Source: Desulfobacteraceae bacterium (GTDB lineage: Bacteria > Desulfobacterota > Desulfobacteria > Desulfobacterales > JAJDOA01). Taken from it: 35,827 nucleotides of DNA. Each line of letters starts with the position of its first letter. Positions within the stretch are counted from its first letter, which is position 1. The notes below the pieces were generated by a model. It did not search any database. It had not been told where the DNA came from and was given only the letters and a program-made list of their open reading frames with translations. The stretch is taken from the NCBI GenBank assembly GCA_022340405.1, contig JAJDOA010000219.1, forward strand, positions 1 through 35,827, in the 5' to 3' direction. Shown one piece after another: positions 34,732 to 35,827 of this stretch. Both the position numbers and the translations under genes were made by a program.

Positions 34732-35827
34732 ATGACGCTCAGAGAGATCGCCGTAAAGAGTTTGCTGCGCAGGAAGACGAAGGCGGCCTTCATCCTGGCC
34801 GGCCTGGTCATCGGTATCGCCACCACCGTGGCCATCATCAGCTACGCGGACGCCATGACCGGCGACATCAACGACAAGCTGGAAAAATACGGAGCCAATA
34901 TCCTAATTGTGCCGCGCACCGACCATCTGAGCCTCACCTACGGCGGAATGGCGCTCGGAGGAGTGTCCTTCGAGATGCAAGAGATCCGGGAGGAGGACCT
35001 CGCCGCCATACAGACCATCGCGAATGCGCGCAACATCGCAGCGGTGGGACCGATGGTTCTGGGAGGGGTTCGGGTCAAGGGGCACCATGTACTCCTGGCC
35101 GGAGTGGACCTTCGCGTGGCGCCGGTACTCAAGCCGTGGTGGAAAATCGAAGGGGGCCGCCCCGGGCAAGGCCAGGTGCTGCTGGGAGCCGAGGCCGCCC
35201 GGGTCCTGGGTACGACCATCGGCGAGACCCTGCAGCTGGAGCAAGGCTCGTTGACGGTTTCCGGTGTCCTCCGACCCACAGGCTCTCAGGACGACCACCT
35301 CCTGATCAGCCCCCTGGCAACGGCGCAGCGTCTTCTCGGGAAGCAGGGCCAGGTCTCCATGGTGGAGGTGGCCGCACTGTGCAGCGAGTGTCCCATCAAG
35401 GAAATGGTCCAACAGATCACTGCGGCGCTGCCGGCGGCCAAAGTCATGGCCATTCAGCAGGTCGTCAAGAGCCGGATGGAAACCCTGGCGCAGTTCAAAC
35501 GGTTCTCCTACGGCATCTCCGCAGTGGTGGTCCTGATCGGTGGATTGGTCGTGCTGGTGACCCTGATGGGCAGTGTACGGGAGCGGACCGAGGAAATCGG
35601 CATCTTCCGGGCCATCGGTTTCCGGCGCAAAGATGTGATGCGGATCGTGTTTATCGAAGTGGGCATCGTGTCCCTTCTGGCCGGCGGGATCGGCTATGCC
35701 GCCGGAATCGGAGCCGTCAAGGCGGGCCTGTTGTTGCTGTCTTCATCCGCAGTGGTGCCCGTGACCCCGGAGTTGGCAGCCGCTGCAGTGACCATGGCGG
35801 TAACCGTGGGGTTGGCCTCCAGCGCCT
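34732..35827 (+). CDS. FtsX/MacB-type ABC transporter permease (runs off right edge)
   Basis: MTLREIAVKSLLRRKTKAAFILAGLVIGIATTVAIISYADAM...; FSYGISAVVVLIGGLVVLVTLMGSVRERTEEIGIFRAIGFRRKDVMRIVFIEVGIVSLLAGGIGY; no stop before the window end. Confidence 0.9.
   Translation, partial: MTLREIAVKSLLRRKTKAAFILAGLVIGIATTVAIISYADAMTGDINDKLEKYGANILIVPRTDHLSLTYGGMALGGVSFEMQEIREEDLAAIQTIANARNIAAVGPMVLGGVRVKGHHVLLAGVDLRVAPVLKPWWKIEGGRPGQGQVLLGAEAARVLGTTIGETLQLEQGSLTVSGVLRPTGSQDDHLLISPLATAQRLLGKQGQVSMVEVAALCSECPIKEMVQQITAALPAAKVMAIQQVVKSRMETLAQFKRFSYGISAVVVLIGGLVVLVTLMGSVRERTEEIGIFRAIGFRRKDVMRIVFIEVGIVSLLAGGIGYAAGIGAVKAGLLLLSSSAVVPVTPELAAAAVTMAVTVGLASSA

Noticed and set aside
1-35827. CRISPR arrays, tRNA/rRNA genes, prophage or IS transposase genes
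   Set aside because: No regularly spaced direct repeats, no tRNA/rRNA-like segments and no transposase/integrase ORF recognized; the mobile-like signals are small non-coding repeats only.

Overview
This 35.8 kb window looks chromosomal, GC-rich and probably from an anaerobic, Desulfobacterota-like bacterium (an inference from gene content, not tested). Its core is an anaerobic aromatic / dearomatized-ring degradation locus. (1) A minus-strand block holds a DUF35 + thiolase pair, a BamA/Oah ring hydrolase and a Had-type 6-hydroxycyclohex-1-ene-carbonyl-CoA dehydrogenase. It is divergent from an IclR regulator. (2) A long plus-strand block holds an SDR, a Dch-like dienoyl-CoA hydratase, a HAD-ECH fusion, a small conserved-looking ORF, IorAB, a PaaK-type ligase, a ketopantoate-reductase-like protein, a BcrA/HgdC-type activase, one BcrB-like reductase subunit, an ADP-forming acyl-CoA synthetase, an AMP-forming ligase and a thiolase, followed by CobQ and CobD. 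The right third carries a PAS-LuxR regulator, a NuoF-C-terminal/GltD-like fusion, a DUF3524 (queuosine mannosyltransferase-like) glycosyltransferase bracketed by two copies of a structured repeat, a selenocysteine-containing formate dehydrogenase split by an in-frame UGA with a SECIS-like hairpin, a class-V aminotransferase remnant, and the start of a Cys-rich protein / DUF2318 / FtsX-type permease operon. The most interesting leads are the two-gene BcrB + activase reductase inside a ring-degradation locus, a shared 15-17 bp palindrome that overlaps a near-consensus promoter -10, and a repeat whose two copies have different but self-complementary ends. All calls are from reading the sequence; no database search was run.
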